NCBI GenBank assembly: GCA_050185455.1
Contig: JBFWZL010000056.1
Coordinates: 1-18,147 of the forward strand
Source: SYOC01 sp050185455
GTDB taxonomy: Bacteria; Desulfobacterota; Binatia; Bin18
Reading direction: 5' to 3'
Length of the DNA stretch: 18,147 nucleotides
Of this stretch, positions 1-6,964 are shown piece after piece. A model generated the notes under the pieces. That model was not told the origin of the DNA. It made no database searches and worked only from the letters and a program-made list of their open reading frames with translations. Within the stretch, counting starts at the first letter, position 1, and every line of letters begins with the position of its first letter. The position numbers were made by a program, and so were the translations under genes.

Positions 1-1
1 G

Positions 2-127
2 GGGGACAACACGAAGATGATTGTGGAGTTATTGACGCCGATCGCGATGGACGAGGGGTTACGGTTTGCGATTCGGGAAGGGGGGCGCACGGTAGGGGCC
101 GGCGTCGTCACCAAAATCTTAGTGTAA
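2..127 (+). CDS. tuf: Elongation factor Tu, C-terminal end (partial)
   Basis: This is the last 41 codons of EF-Tu, the GTPase that delivers aminoacyl-tRNA to the ribosome. Only the end of domain 3 is inside the window; the gene begins upstream. The visible frame reads GDNTKMIVELLTPIAM, then an arginine-glycine stretch containing FAIREGGRTVGAG, and ends KILV before TAA. These are hallmark C-terminal EF-Tu sequences. The gene sits directly before rpsJ, the usual junction between the str cluster (rpsL-rpsG-fusA-tuf) and the S10 cluster, so the rest of the str cluster probably lies upstream. Nothing looks broken; it is cut by the window edge. Confidence 0.95.
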   Translation, partial: GDNTKMIVELLTPIAMDEGLRFAIREGGRTVGAGVVTKILV

Positions 128-146
128 ATGCTAGTGTATGAACGTC

Positions 147-455
147 ATGAATGAAAAAATCAGGATTCGCCTGAAGGCGTACGACCATCGAGTCCTTGAT
201 CAATCCGTGAAAGAGATTGTGGAAACTGTGAGGAGAACAGGTGGACGCGTCGCTGGACCTATCCCATTGCCGACCCGATTTGAGAAATTCACCGTGTTGC
301 GTTCTCCCCATGTGGACAAAAAATCTCGTGAGCAGTTTGAAATACGCACTCACAAGCGGTTGCTCGATATTCTCGATCCGACACAACAGACTATTGACGC
401 TTTGGGTAAGCTTGAACTTGCTGCTGGCGTCGATGTCGAAATCAAACTTCGATAG
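147..455 (+). CDS. rpsJ: 30S ribosomal protein S10
   Basis: S10 is a small-subunit head protein and, as NusE, a partner of NusB and NusG in transcription antitermination. The S10 motifs IRIRLKAYDH, GPIPLPTR and SPHVDKKSREQ are all present, and the protein ends in LELAAGVDVEIKLR. I place the start at the ATG at 147 (MNEKIRIR, 102 residues) because it matches the family N-terminus and length. An in-frame ATG at 138 would add only MNV. Neither start has a convincing Shine-Dalgarno sequence, so the start is uncertain by three codons. It follows tuf by only 19 bases and is probably cotranscribed with it. There is no room for a separate S10 leader like the L4-regulated one known in gammaproteobacteria. 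Confidence 0.95.
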   Translation: MNEKIRIRLKAYDHRVLDQSVKEIVETVRRTGGRVAGPIPLPTRFEKFTVLRSPHVDKKSREQFEIRTHKRLLDILDPTQQTIDALGKLELAAGVDVEIKLR

Positions 456-473
456 TAAGTAGAGGAAGATTGC

Positions 474-1115
474 ATGATTGGCCTCATCGGCAAGAAGCTA
501 GGGATGAGTCAAGTATTCACTCCAGCGGGTGCCTTGGTCCCCGTAACAATTATCCAGACAGGACCTTGTACAGTTGTCCAGAAAAAAACCACTTCGAGTG
601 ATGGTTATACCGCTCTCCAACTTGGTTTTGGAGAAAAGAAACCACAGCGAGCCACTAAACCTTTTATTGGACATTGCAAAGCTTCCGGGAAAGGTCCTTT
701 TACCATTCTACGCGAATTTCGCGTAGAAGATGCGGATGCCTACGAAGTCGGTGCCGAAATTACTGCGCCTCAAGTTTTTCAAGCTGGAGAACTAGTTGAT
801 GTAATTGGGAAAACAAAAGGGCGCGGATACACAGGTGTGATGAAGAGACATGGCATGAGCGGGTTTCCTGGAACGCACGGAACGCACGAGTACTTTAGGC
901 ATGGTGGATCCATTGGGAACCGCTCTTACCCTGGCCGAATTTTTAAAGGAAAGCGCATGGCTGGCCATTACGGCGACGAGAGGATGACTGCCCTTAACCT
1001 CCGTGTGGTAGAAGTGAAACCTGAAAGTAATCTCCTTCTTATACATGGGGCGATTCCAGGAGCCCGGGGCGGGATCGTGCTTATCCGAAAATCTTCTGCA
1101 AAGGTAAAAAAATAG
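474..1115 (+). CDS. rplC: 50S ribosomal protein L3
   Basis: L3 is an early 23S rRNA-binding assembly protein whose central extension reaches toward the peptidyl transferase centre. The 213-residue product begins MIGLIGKKLGMSQVF and carries KGRGYTGVMKRHG (115-127) and FKGKRMAGHYG (157-167), all typical of L3. AGAGGAAG lies just before the ATG. The loop at 145-155 reads GSIGNRSYPGR. In E. coli the equivalent GQNQTPG loop holds the glutamine methylated by PrmB; here that position is not glutamine, and the loop resembles the Thermus form. L3 is the second gene of the S10 block and is followed closely by rplD. Confidence 0.98.
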   Translation: MIGLIGKKLGMSQVFTPAGALVPVTIIQTGPCTVVQKKTTSSDGYTALQLGFGEKKPQRATKPFIGHCKASGKGPFTILREFRVEDADAYEVGAEITAPQVFQAGELVDVIGKTKGRGYTGVMKRHGMSGFPGTHGTHEYFRHGGSIGNRSYPGRIFKGKRMAGHYGDERMTALNLRVVEVKPESNLLLIHGAIPGARGGIVLIRKSSAKVKK

Positions 1116-1124
1116 AGGTCGAGG

Positions 1125-1763
1125 ATGGATGCCCAACCACTTCATATTCCAGTTCTCTCTTTGAATCGAGAGACAGTAGGAGAGATCGAACTTCCTGAGC
1201 ACATCGCCGGGCAACCAACCCGAGAACACCTGCTCTATGAAACCGTGCGTATGCAAATGGCGAATCGACGCGCTGGCACGGCCTCGACAAAGACACGCGG
1301 TGAAGTGCGCGGAGGCGGTAAGAAACCATGGCGACAGAAGGGGACCGGGCGGGCTCGTGCTGGTAGCACCCGCTCTCCATTATGGGTTGGTGGGGCGGTA
1401 ATATTCGGTCCTCGTCCTCGCTCCTATGCCTACCGCATGCCTAAAAGTGCTCGAAGGACAGCTCTTTGTGCAGCCTTGGCGTTAAAGCAGCGTCAGGGAG
1501 AGCTTATTGTTGTGAAAGAATTGACCTTGCCCGAGCCAAAAACGAAACGCATGCTGGAAGTGCTTTCTGGTCTTGGTATAGGGAATAGCGTCCTTATCGT
1601 GATCTCACAGGCTGATGACGCTATAGAAAAATCTGCCAAAAATCTTCCTACCGTGAAAGTATTACGCTGCGAAGGCCTTAATGTGTACGACTTGTTACGG
1701 TACCGTCAAACGCTTTTTACACAACAGGCGCTAGAGCTGGTGAGCGAAAGGCTAAAGCCATGA
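1125..1763 (+). CDS. rplD: 50S ribosomal protein L4
   Basis: L4 binds 23S rRNA domain I and lines the peptide exit tunnel. In some gammaproteobacteria it also represses its own operon through an S10 leader, which is not seen here. The 212-residue protein has the diagnostic tunnel loop at about residues 63-85 (GGGKKPWRQKGTGRARAG followed by STRSP). AGAGG at 1114-1118 lies six bases before the ATG at 1125 and overlaps the rplC stop codon. The 3' end overlaps rplW by four bases (ATGA at 1760-1763), which suggests translational coupling. Confidence 0.97.
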   Translation: MDAQPLHIPVLSLNRETVGEIELPEHIAGQPTREHLLYETVRMQMANRRAGTASTKTRGEVRGGGKKPWRQKGTGRARAGSTRSPLWVGGAVIFGPRPRSYAYRMPKSARRTALCAALALKQRQGELIVVKELTLPEPKTKRMLEVLSGLGIGNSVLIVISQADDAIEKSAKNLPTVKVLRCEGLNVYDLLRYRQTLFTQQALELVSERLKP

Positions 1764-2053
1764 GCGGAGATGTCTACTCTGTTATTTTATCTCCCTTAGT
1801 GACAGAAAAGGCGACTTTGGTGAGTGGAGAAAGCAATCAAGTCGTTTTTCGCGTCCGTCCCGATTCCAGTAAGTTCGCGATCAGAAATGCGGTTGAGACG
1901 CTCTTTAAGGTGAAAGTGAAAAAAATCCGCACTATTCAATACCTTGGTAAAACGAAACGCGTTGGGAAATCCATTGGTAGAAAGTCCGCCTGGAAGAAAG
2001 CGTATGTCACCCTATCAGAGGGAGACCGTATAGATTTTTTTGAAGGGGCCTAA
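1760..2053 (+). CDS. rplW: 50S ribosomal protein L23
   Basis: L23 sits at the exit of the peptide tunnel and docks trigger factor and the signal recognition particle. The 97-residue protein shows the family pattern: ILSPLVTEKAT near the N-terminus, IRNAVETLFKVKVKKIRT in the middle, GRKSAWKKAYVTL, and a tail ending IDFFEGA. The start ATG overlaps the rplD stop (ATGA) and rplB follows after three bases. The DFFEG-type tail resembles deltaproteobacterial L23; that comparison is from memory and only suggestive. Confidence 0.96.
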   Translation: MSGDVYSVILSPLVTEKATLVSGESNQVVFRVRPDSSKFAIRNAVETLFKVKVKKIRTIQYLGKTKRVGKSIGRKSAWKKAYVTLSEGDRIDFFEGA

Positions 2054-2056
2054 AAG

Positions 2057-2878
2057 ATGGCGCTGAAACAATACAATCCAACCTCTGCCGGAAGACGGTT
2101 TCAAACCGCGACCGATCTTGGAGAAATTACGAACAGCGAACCGGAACGTTCGCTTCTTGCTCCTCTCAAGAAAAGTGGCGGGAGAAACAATCGTGGGAGA
2201 ACCACGAGTTTTCAACGGGGCGGTGGACACAAGCGGCGTTATCGAATTATCGATTTTCGGCGAGAGAAGGACAGAATCCCCGCAAAAGTTGCCTCTATCG
2301 AATATGACCCGAATCGTTCTGCGCGAATTGCCTTACTATTTTACCGAGACGGAGAGAAACGCTATATCCTCGCGCCCGTCGGCCTCAAAGTTGGTGACCT
2401 GCTCATGTCTGGAGAAGGTGCAGATATTAAACCTGGAAATGCCTTGCCGCTGAAGAACATCCCGCTTGGTACGCTTATCCACAACGTGGAAATGAAAATA
2501 GGGAAAGGGGGGCAATTAGTAAGAAGTGCCGGTGGGTCAGCCCAGCTTATGGCAAAAGAAGGGACTTATGCGACGATCAAATTGCCTTCCGGGGAAATGC
2601 GCCTTATCCACCAACAATGTAGGGCTACTGTTGGTCAAATCGGTAATCTGAATCATGAAAACGTTTCGTTAGGGAAAGCAGGAAGGTCTCGTTGGTTAGG
2701 TCGTAGGCCGCATGTGCGCGGTGTGGCTATGAATCCAGTCGACCACCCCATGGGGGGAGGAGAAGGTCGGGGTAAGGGAAATCATCCCCAAAGCCCTTGG
2801 GGAGTACTCTCAAAAGGCTTCAAAACAAGACAGAATGTGAGAACCGATAAATATATAGTCCAGCAACGAAGGAAATAA
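2057..2878 (+). CDS. rplB: 50S ribosomal protein L2
   Basis: L2 is a primary 23S rRNA-binding protein needed for subunit joining and peptidyl transferase activity. The length of 273 residues equals that of E. coli L2. Motifs include SGGRNNRGRTTSFQRGGGHK near residue 40, YDPNRSARIALL, and AMNPVDHPMGGGEGRGKG in the C-terminal part. The first histidine of the VDHP motif (His229 in mature E. coli L2, linked to peptidyl transferase activity) is kept. The second histidine of VDHPH is Met here, a common natural variant. It follows rplW after three bases, so translation is probably coupled. Confidence 0.98.
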   Translation: MALKQYNPTSAGRRFQTATDLGEITNSEPERSLLAPLKKSGGRNNRGRTTSFQRGGGHKRRYRIIDFRREKDRIPAKVASIEYDPNRSARIALLFYRDGEKRYILAPVGLKVGDLLMSGEGADIKPGNALPLKNIPLGTLIHNVEMKIGKGGQLVRSAGGSAQLMAKEGTYATIKLPSGEMRLIHQQCRATVGQIGNLNHENVSLGKAGRSRWLGRRPHVRGVAMNPVDHPMGGGEGRGKGNHPQSPWGVLSKGFKTRQNVRTDKYIVQQRRK

Positions 2879-2879
2879 A

Positions 2880-3173
2880 ATGCCGCGTTCAGTCAAGAAA
2901 GGACCGTTCGTTGACGACCACCTCCTCAAGAAGGTAAAGACGCTTGAGGAAAGTGGGGAAAAAAAAGTTATCAAAACTTGGTCAAGGCGATCAACAATTG
3001 TTCCGGAAATGATCGGTTACACCTTCGCTGTGCACAACGGCCGAAAGTTCGTCCCTGTGTATGCAACGGAAAATATGGTCGGGCACAAATTTGGCGAGTT
3101 TTCTCCGACCCGCACATTTTACAGTCACTCAGGTGATCGCAAGGGCGAAGTTAAAAAGGCAGGAAGAGGGTAG
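2880..3173 (+). CDS. rpsS: 30S ribosomal protein S19
   Basis: S19 lies in the head of the small subunit, contacts S13 and takes part in the A-site finger bridge. The 97-residue product begins MPRSVKKGPFVDDHLLKKV, carries IKTWSRRSTIVPEMIG and HNGRKFVPV, and then KFGEFSPTRTF, all standard for S19. AAGGA near the end of rplB serves as ribosome-binding site. One base separates it from the rplB stop. Confidence 0.97.
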   Translation: MPRSVKKGPFVDDHLLKKVKTLEESGEKKVIKTWSRRSTIVPEMIGYTFAVHNGRKFVPVYATENMVGHKFGEFSPTRTFYSHSGDRKGEVKKAGRG

Positions 3174-3185
3174 GAGTTCAGGGAA

Positions 3186-3521
3186 ATGGAAGCGAAGGCG
3201 ATCACGCGTAATGTCCGTATCTCCCCGCAAAAGGCGCGCCTAGTCGCCGACCTTATTCGGGGCAAGCAAGTAGAAGAAGCGTTGCAGGTACTTCGTTTTA
3301 CGGAGAAAAAGGCAGCGCGCATTTTAGCAAAGACCTTGCGATCAGCAATTGCGAACGCGGCGGACACACAGAACATTGATCCTGATGCGTTATATGTCAA
3401 ACGAACCTATGTGGATGGTGGGGCAACTGTAAAGCGTTTTACCCCCCGTGCGCATGGGCGAGCGACTCCGATCCGCAAGCGAACGAGCCACTTCACTGTA
3501 GTGGTCGACGAGCGAGAATGA
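3186..3521 (+). CDS. rplV: 50S ribosomal protein L22
   Basis: L22 spans the large subunit; its long beta-hairpin lines the exit tunnel near the constriction and is a known site of macrolide-resistance changes. The 111-residue protein starts MEAKAITRNVRISPQKARLV and ends with the signature KRTSHFTVVVDERE. The hairpin region reads FTPRAHGRATPIRKRTSH, with no insertion or deletion obvious by eye. AGGAG at 3172-3176 overlaps the rpsS stop and lies nine bases before the ATG. Confidence 0.97.
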   Translation: MEAKAITRNVRISPQKARLVADLIRGKQVEEALQVLRFTEKKAARILAKTLRSAIANAADTQNIDPDALYVKRTYVDGGATVKRFTPRAHGRATPIRKRTSHFTVVVDERE

Positions 3522-3532
3522 AGGACTAAGGA

Positions 3533-4195
3533 ATGGGCCAGAAAGTACATCCCAAAGGATTTCGGCTGGGCGTCATCGAGGGATGGGAAGCGCGGTGGTT
3601 TGCGGAGAAAGAGTACGCCTCCCTTCTTCACGACGATATTAAGATTCGCAATTTCATTAAGAAGAGATTGCATCATGCAGGTATCGCAAAAATTGAGCTT
3701 GAAAGGGCCGCCAACAAAGCGAAAGTCAATATTCATACTGCTCGCCCTGGAATCGTGATTGGCAAAAAAGGCGCTGAGATTGAGAAGCTCAAAACGGAAC
3801 TTGCCAAACTGACAGATAGAGAAATTTATCTGAACATTCATGAAGTTCGCCGGCCCGACCTTGACGCACAGTTAGTTGCTGAAAATGTAGCTCTTCAACT
3901 AGAGCGTCGCGTTGCCTTCCGTAGAGCGATGAAAGAGAGTGTTGCCCGAGCAATCCGCATGGGAGCTCAGGGGGTAAAAGTACGCTGTTCCGGGCGCCTT
4001 GCCGGGGCAGAGATAGCACGGACTGAGTGGTACCGCGAAGGTCGTGTGCCGTTGCATACCCTTCGCGCTGATATTAGTTACGGCCTAGCGGAAGCGAAAA
4101 CTACGTACGGCGTCATTGGCGTGAAAGTGTGGATTTTCCGTGGGGAAGTACTGACCCGGGAAGAAGAACAGCAAAGAAATCCCACAGGCGCATAA
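3533..4195 (+). CDS. rpsC: 30S ribosomal protein S3
   Basis: S3 forms part of the mRNA entry channel and contributes to its helicase activity. The 220-residue protein begins MGQKVHPKGFRLGVI. It has a KH-type RNA-binding domain with GIVIGKKG at residues 73-80, and a C-terminal domain with GVKVRCSGRLAGAEIARTEW and GVIGVKVWIFRGE. AAGGA at 3521-3525 is seven bases upstream of the ATG. The acidic/polar tail after the last motif is short, as in most bacteria. Confidence 0.98.
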   Translation: MGQKVHPKGFRLGVIEGWEARWFAEKEYASLLHDDIKIRNFIKKRLHHAGIAKIELERAANKAKVNIHTARPGIVIGKKGAEIEKLKTELAKLTDREIYLNIHEVRRPDLDAQLVAENVALQLERRVAFRRAMKESVARAIRMGAQGVKVRCSGRLAGAEIARTEWYREGRVPLHTLRADISYGLAEAKTTYGVIGVKVWIFRGEVLTREEEQQRNPTGA

Positions 4196-4205
4196 AGGAC
4201 ACACT

Positions 4206-4631
4206 ATGCTTGCCCCGAGGAAAGTTAAATACCGGAAACAACAGAAAGGGCGGATATACGGACTCGCCTACCGCGGCGCTACCCTCTCCTTTGGCGACTT
4301 TGGCTTAAAAGCTTTGGAAAGAGGATTGGTTACGGCTCGTGAGATCGAAGCTGCACGAGTCGCGCTTACCAGACACGTCAAACGTGGCGGAAAAATTTGG
4401 GTCCGAGTCTTCCCAGATAAGCCCGTTACTAGGAAGCCGGCGGAAACAAGAATGGGAAAAGGGAAAGGCTCCCCCGAGTATTGGGTTGCTGTTGTACGAC
4501 CTGGACGGATGCTTTTTGAAATGGAGGGAGTGCCGCGAGAGACTGCCCAAGAAGCATTGCGACTTGCTTCTCATAAACTTTCGGTCAGCACCCAATTTTG
4601 TGAACGTCGCGGGATGGCGTATGCGAGCTAA
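4206..4631 (+). CDS. rplP: 50S ribosomal protein L16
   Basis: L16 binds near the A-site tRNA elbow and is a late assembly protein. The 141-residue product begins MLAPRKVKYRKQQKGR and contains FPDKPVTRKPAETRMGKGKG, the conserved loop near the peptidyl transferase centre. Arg82 corresponds to the arginine (Arg81) hydroxylated in E. coli L16. AAAGGA at 4194-4199 is six bases before the ATG. Its last 11 bases are shared with rpmC in another frame, so the two are likely coupled in translation. Confidence 0.98.
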   Translation: MLAPRKVKYRKQQKGRIYGLAYRGATLSFGDFGLKALERGLVTAREIEAARVALTRHVKRGGKIWVRVFPDKPVTRKPAETRMGKGKGSPEYWVAVVRPGRMLFEMEGVPRETAQEALRLASHKLSVSTQFCERRGMAYAS

Positions 4632-4824
4632 AGAAATTCGAGAATTCAGCATTGACGAAATGCGCCAAAAAGAGCGAGAGATTGCAGAAGAAATCTTTCG
4701 GCTGCGCATGAGGAAAAGTACGGGACAGCTCGACAATCCTATGCGATTGCGTCTATTGCGCCGAGATCTGGCGAGGGTTAAGACCATCCAGCAGCAACGC
4801 GCTACACAACAAACAGGAGAATAA
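4621..4824 (+). CDS. rpmC: 50S ribosomal protein L29
   Basis: L29 is a small helical protein beside L23 at the tunnel exit. The 67-residue product begins MRAKEIREFSIDEMRQKERE and is rich in charged helical residues, with LDNPMRLRLLRRDLARVKT typical of the second helix. The frame stays open back to 4339 (161 codons), but that extension lies inside rplP, out of frame, and lacks L29 character. The ATG at 4621 gives the normal family length and N-terminus. It overlaps rplP by 11 bases, and a weak GGGATGG at 4611-4617 may assist initiation. Confidence 0.94.
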   Translation: MRAKEIREFSIDEMRQKEREIAEEIFRLRMRKSTGQLDNPMRLRLLRRDLARVKTIQQQRATQQTGE

Positions 4825-4825
4825 G

Positions 4826-5083
4826 GTGGCAGGCGCAAGAAAAGTAAGGCAGGGTATGGTAATTAGCGACAAAATGGATAAGACCGTAGTTGTTTTGGTA
4901 GAACAACTCGTCCAGCATCCTGTTTACAAAAAATATATTAATAGACGAAAAAAATATAAGGCGCATGACCCGGAAAATCGTTGCCGAATTGGAGACCAGG
5001 TTTCTATCGTGGAGACACGACCTTTAAGTCGAGAGAAACGATGGCGCGTACAAGATATTGTACGGCCGGCAACTGTAGAATAA
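4826..5083 (+). CDS. rpsQ: 30S ribosomal protein S17
   Basis: S17 is an OB-fold protein that binds 16S rRNA in the 30S body early in assembly. The 85-residue protein contains GMVISDKMDKTVVVLVEQ, HPVYKKYINRRKKYKAHDP and GDQVSIVETRPLSREKRW, the standard S17 blocks. The start is GTG at 4826, one base after the rpmC stop; the gene probably depends on coupling with rpmC as well as on the AGGAGA in the last codons of that gene. Confidence 0.96.
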   Translation: MAGARKVRQGMVISDKMDKTVVVLVEQLVQHPVYKKYINRRKKYKAHDPENRCRIGDQVSIVETRPLSREKRWRVQDIVRPATVE

Positions 5084-5098
5084 AGGTGAGGAAAATCA

Positions 5099-5467
5099 AT
5101 GGTTCAGGTGGAAACGATTCTCGATGTTGCCGATAATTCCGGTGCGCGGAAAGTACGGTGCGTACACGTATTGGGCGGGACTCGGCGGCGGTATGCCTCA
5201 ATCGGAGACGAAATCGTCGTGTCCATTCGCGAAGCAATTCCAAATGCGAAAGTCAAAAAAGGCGATGTCATGCGGGCGGTCATCGTGCGAACCGCGAAAG
5301 AAATCGGGCGTCCAGATGGTTCGTATATCCGCTTTGACACCAATTCTGCGGTGCTGCTCGATAATCAACGAGAGCCTATTGGGACCCGCATTTTTGGACC
5401 GGTCGCACGTGAGCTGCGTGCGAAGCGATTCATGAAAATTGTCTCCTTAGCCCCAGAAGTGTTGTAG
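5099..5467 (+). CDS. rplN: 50S ribosomal protein L14
   Basis: L14 lies on the subunit interface, contacts 16S rRNA in an intersubunit bridge and is the binding site of the silencing factor RsfS. The length of 122 residues is exactly typical. It begins MVQVETILDVADNSGARKV and has CVHVLGG, VKKGDVMRAVIVRT and FGPVARELR near the end. GGTGAGG at 5085-5091 is seven bases before the ATG, a good ribosome-binding site. It opens the spc block, with no visible promoter in the 15-base gap after rpsQ. Confidence 0.98.
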   Translation: MVQVETILDVADNSGARKVRCVHVLGGTRRRYASIGDEIVVSIREAIPNAKVKKGDVMRAVIVRTAKEIGRPDGSYIRFDTNSAVLLDNQREPIGTRIFGPVARELRAKRFMKIVSLAPEVL

Positions 5468-5475
5468 GAAGCCCT

Positions 5476-5796
5476 ATGCTTGCACGAATCAAAAAAAATG
5501 ACACCGTGATGATCATTACCGGCAAAGAGAGAGGCAAGGTGGGAAAAGTGCTCCGCGTACTGCCGCAGGAGAATCGAGTAATTGTGGAACGACTTAACCT
5601 GGTGAAACGTCACATGAAACCGCGCGGCCCTCAAAGTCCAGGCGGTATTGTAGAGAAGGAAGCCCCTATTCATCTTTCCAACATCATGCCTATGTGTGAA
5701 AAATGCAACGCTCCGGTTCGGGTGGGAGTCCGTCGACTTGACGATAACACTAAATCTCGTTTGTGTCGCCGTTGCGGCGAACTGTTGGATAAATAG
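5476..5796 (+). CDS. rplX: 50S ribosomal protein L24, with zinc-ribbon tail
   Basis: L24 starts large-subunit assembly by binding 23S rRNA domain I. The N-terminal KOW region covers roughly residues 1-45 (KNDTVMIITGKERGKVGKV), followed by the GPQSPGGIVEKEAPIHLSNI segment. The C-terminal part carries four cysteines in two pairs, C74/C77 and C97/C100 (CEKC and CRRC), a likely zinc ribbon found in many but not all bacterial L24 proteins. AGGAAG at 5466-5471 overlaps the rplN stop and is the ribosome-binding site. Confidence 0.97.
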   Translation: MLARIKKNDTVMIITGKERGKVGKVLRVLPQENRVIVERLNLVKRHMKPRGPQSPGGIVEKEAPIHLSNIMPMCEKCNAPVRVGVRRLDDNTKSRLCRRCGELLDK

Positions 5797-5797
5797 T

Positions 5798-6337
5798 ATG
5801 GCGCGTCTAAAAGAATTGTATCGGCAGCAAATTGTTTCTCAGCTCAAAAAGGAACTAGGATGCGACAACATCATGCAGGTACCCAAGCTGACGAAGATTG
5901 TTGTAAATATGGGACTTGGGGACGCCGTACAGAATCCTAAGCTCCTTGAGTCTGGGGTGAGTGATCTGACGCAAATCACCGGACAAAAACCTGTTGTTAC
6001 CCGTGCCCACAAATCGATTGCGAATTTTAAACTCCGTGAAGGTGTACCGATTGGTTGTGCGGTGACGTTGCGAGGAGAGCGGATGTATGAATTCTTTGAT
6101 CGTCTTGTCAACATTGCCCTCCCGCGAGTAAGAGATTTTCGCGGAGTTCCAGAAAACGCGTTTGACGGGAGAGGAAATTACTCTTTAGGAATACGAGAGC
6201 ATACCGTCTTTCCCGAGATCAATATTGACAAAGTTGAACAAGTAAAAGGTTTTACGGTATCAATGGTGACCACGGCGACAACAGATGCCGAAGGACGCGT
6301 TCTGTTGCGAGCCCTTGGAATACCTTTTCGGAGTTAA
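5798..6337 (+). CDS. rplE: 50S ribosomal protein L5
   Basis: L5 binds 5S rRNA in the central protuberance and contacts P-site tRNA and S13. The product from ATG 5798 is 179 residues, the usual length, beginning MARLKELYRQQIVSQL. Motifs include VPKLTKIVVNMGLGDA, TGQKPVVTRAHKSIANFKLREG and FDGRGNYSLGIREHTVFPEI. The frame is open back to 5696, but that extra 34-codon stretch lies inside rplX out of frame and has no L5 character. The start is one base after the rplX stop, with no strong ribosome-binding site, so coupling to rplX is likely. Confidence 0.97.
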   Translation: MARLKELYRQQIVSQLKKELGCDNIMQVPKLTKIVVNMGLGDAVQNPKLLESGVSDLTQITGQKPVVTRAHKSIANFKLREGVPIGCAVTLRGERMYEFFDRLVNIALPRVRDFRGVPENAFDGRGNYSLGIREHTVFPEINIDKVEQVKGFTVSMVTTATTDAEGRVLLRALGIPFRS

Positions 6338-6342
6338 TATTT

Positions 6343-6528
6343 ATGGCGCGAACTGCTTTACGTGTCAAATCTCAAAGAAAACCTAAATTCGCTGTCCGTT
6401 CCTATAATCGCTGCCCGCTTTGTGGGAGGGCGCGAGCTTTCTATCGGCGATTTCGGATGTGCCGACTTTGTCTGCGCAATTTGGCGTTAAAAGGACAGAT
6501 TCCAGGATTAACGAAAGCAAGTTGGTGA
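6343..6528 (+). CDS. rpsN: 30S ribosomal protein S14, zinc-binding (type Z)
   Basis: This short S14 (61 residues) is the zinc form, about 40 residues shorter than the E. coli form. C24, C27, C40 and C43 make the CPLC...CRLC zinc site, and the protein ends IPGLTKASW, the standard C-terminus of this type. GGAG at 6330-6333 overlaps the end of rplE and lies nine bases before the ATG. In some bacteria the zinc form is backed up by a cysteine-free copy elsewhere; none is present in this window. Confidence 0.97.
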   Translation: MARTALRVKSQRKPKFAVRSYNRCPLCGRARAFYRRFRMCRLCLRNLALKGQIPGLTKASW

Positions 6529-6537
6529 GGAAAAAAT

Positions 6538-6933
6538 ATGGGAACTGATCCGATGGCAGATTTCCTCTCCCGCATTCGTAATGCAATTCATGCGCGGAAA
6601 GACCGCGTTGAAGCCCCTTGGTCTCGTCTAAAAGAGTCCGTTGCTAAAGTGCTACAAGAAGAAGGGTTCGTAGGGGAATACAACGTTATCGAAGAAAATC
6701 AAAAGACCATTTTGCGTCTACGGTTAAAGTATGACGCCAAAGGGCAGCCGATAATAACCGGTCTTAAACGTATTAGCCGACCGGGGAGACGCATGTATGT
6801 GGGGGCGAACGAGATCCCCCTTGTGCAGAATGGCCTTGGAGTGAACGTACTCTCCACTTCGAGTGGAATCGTCGTCGATCGCCAGGCTCGCAAGATGCAC
6901 GTTGGCGGCGAGATCCTCTGTAGTGTATGGTAA
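6538..6933 (+). CDS. rpsH: 30S ribosomal protein S8
   Basis: S8 binds helix 21 of 16S rRNA and organises the central domain. In E. coli it also represses the spc operon by binding near rplE; I could not recognise such a site here by eye. The 131-residue protein starts MGTDPMADFLSRIRNA and ends with the S8 signature STSSGIVVDRQARK, then GGEILCSVW. TGAGGA at 6526-6531 overlaps the rpsN stop and serves the ATG at 6538. An in-frame ATG at 6553 is possible but less well placed. Confidence 0.97.
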   Translation: MGTDPMADFLSRIRNAIHARKDRVEAPWSRLKESVAKVLQEEGFVGEYNVIEENQKTILRLRLKYDAKGQPIITGLKRISRPGRRMYVGANEIPLVQNGLGVNVLSTSSGIVVDRQARKMHVGGEILCSVW

Positions 6934-6964
6934 TGCTTCTTTAATTATAGAGAGAGAAGTAGAT

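Noticed and set aside
2733..2765. Met in place of the second His of VDHPH in L2 as a functional defect
   Set aside because: VDHPM is a common natural form in bacteria, and the key first histidine is kept.
4305..4838. Reverse-strand open frame of 177 codons opposite rplP/rpmC
   Set aside because: It lies wholly antisense to recognised ribosomal genes, has low-complexity Arg/Ser composition and no family resemblance.
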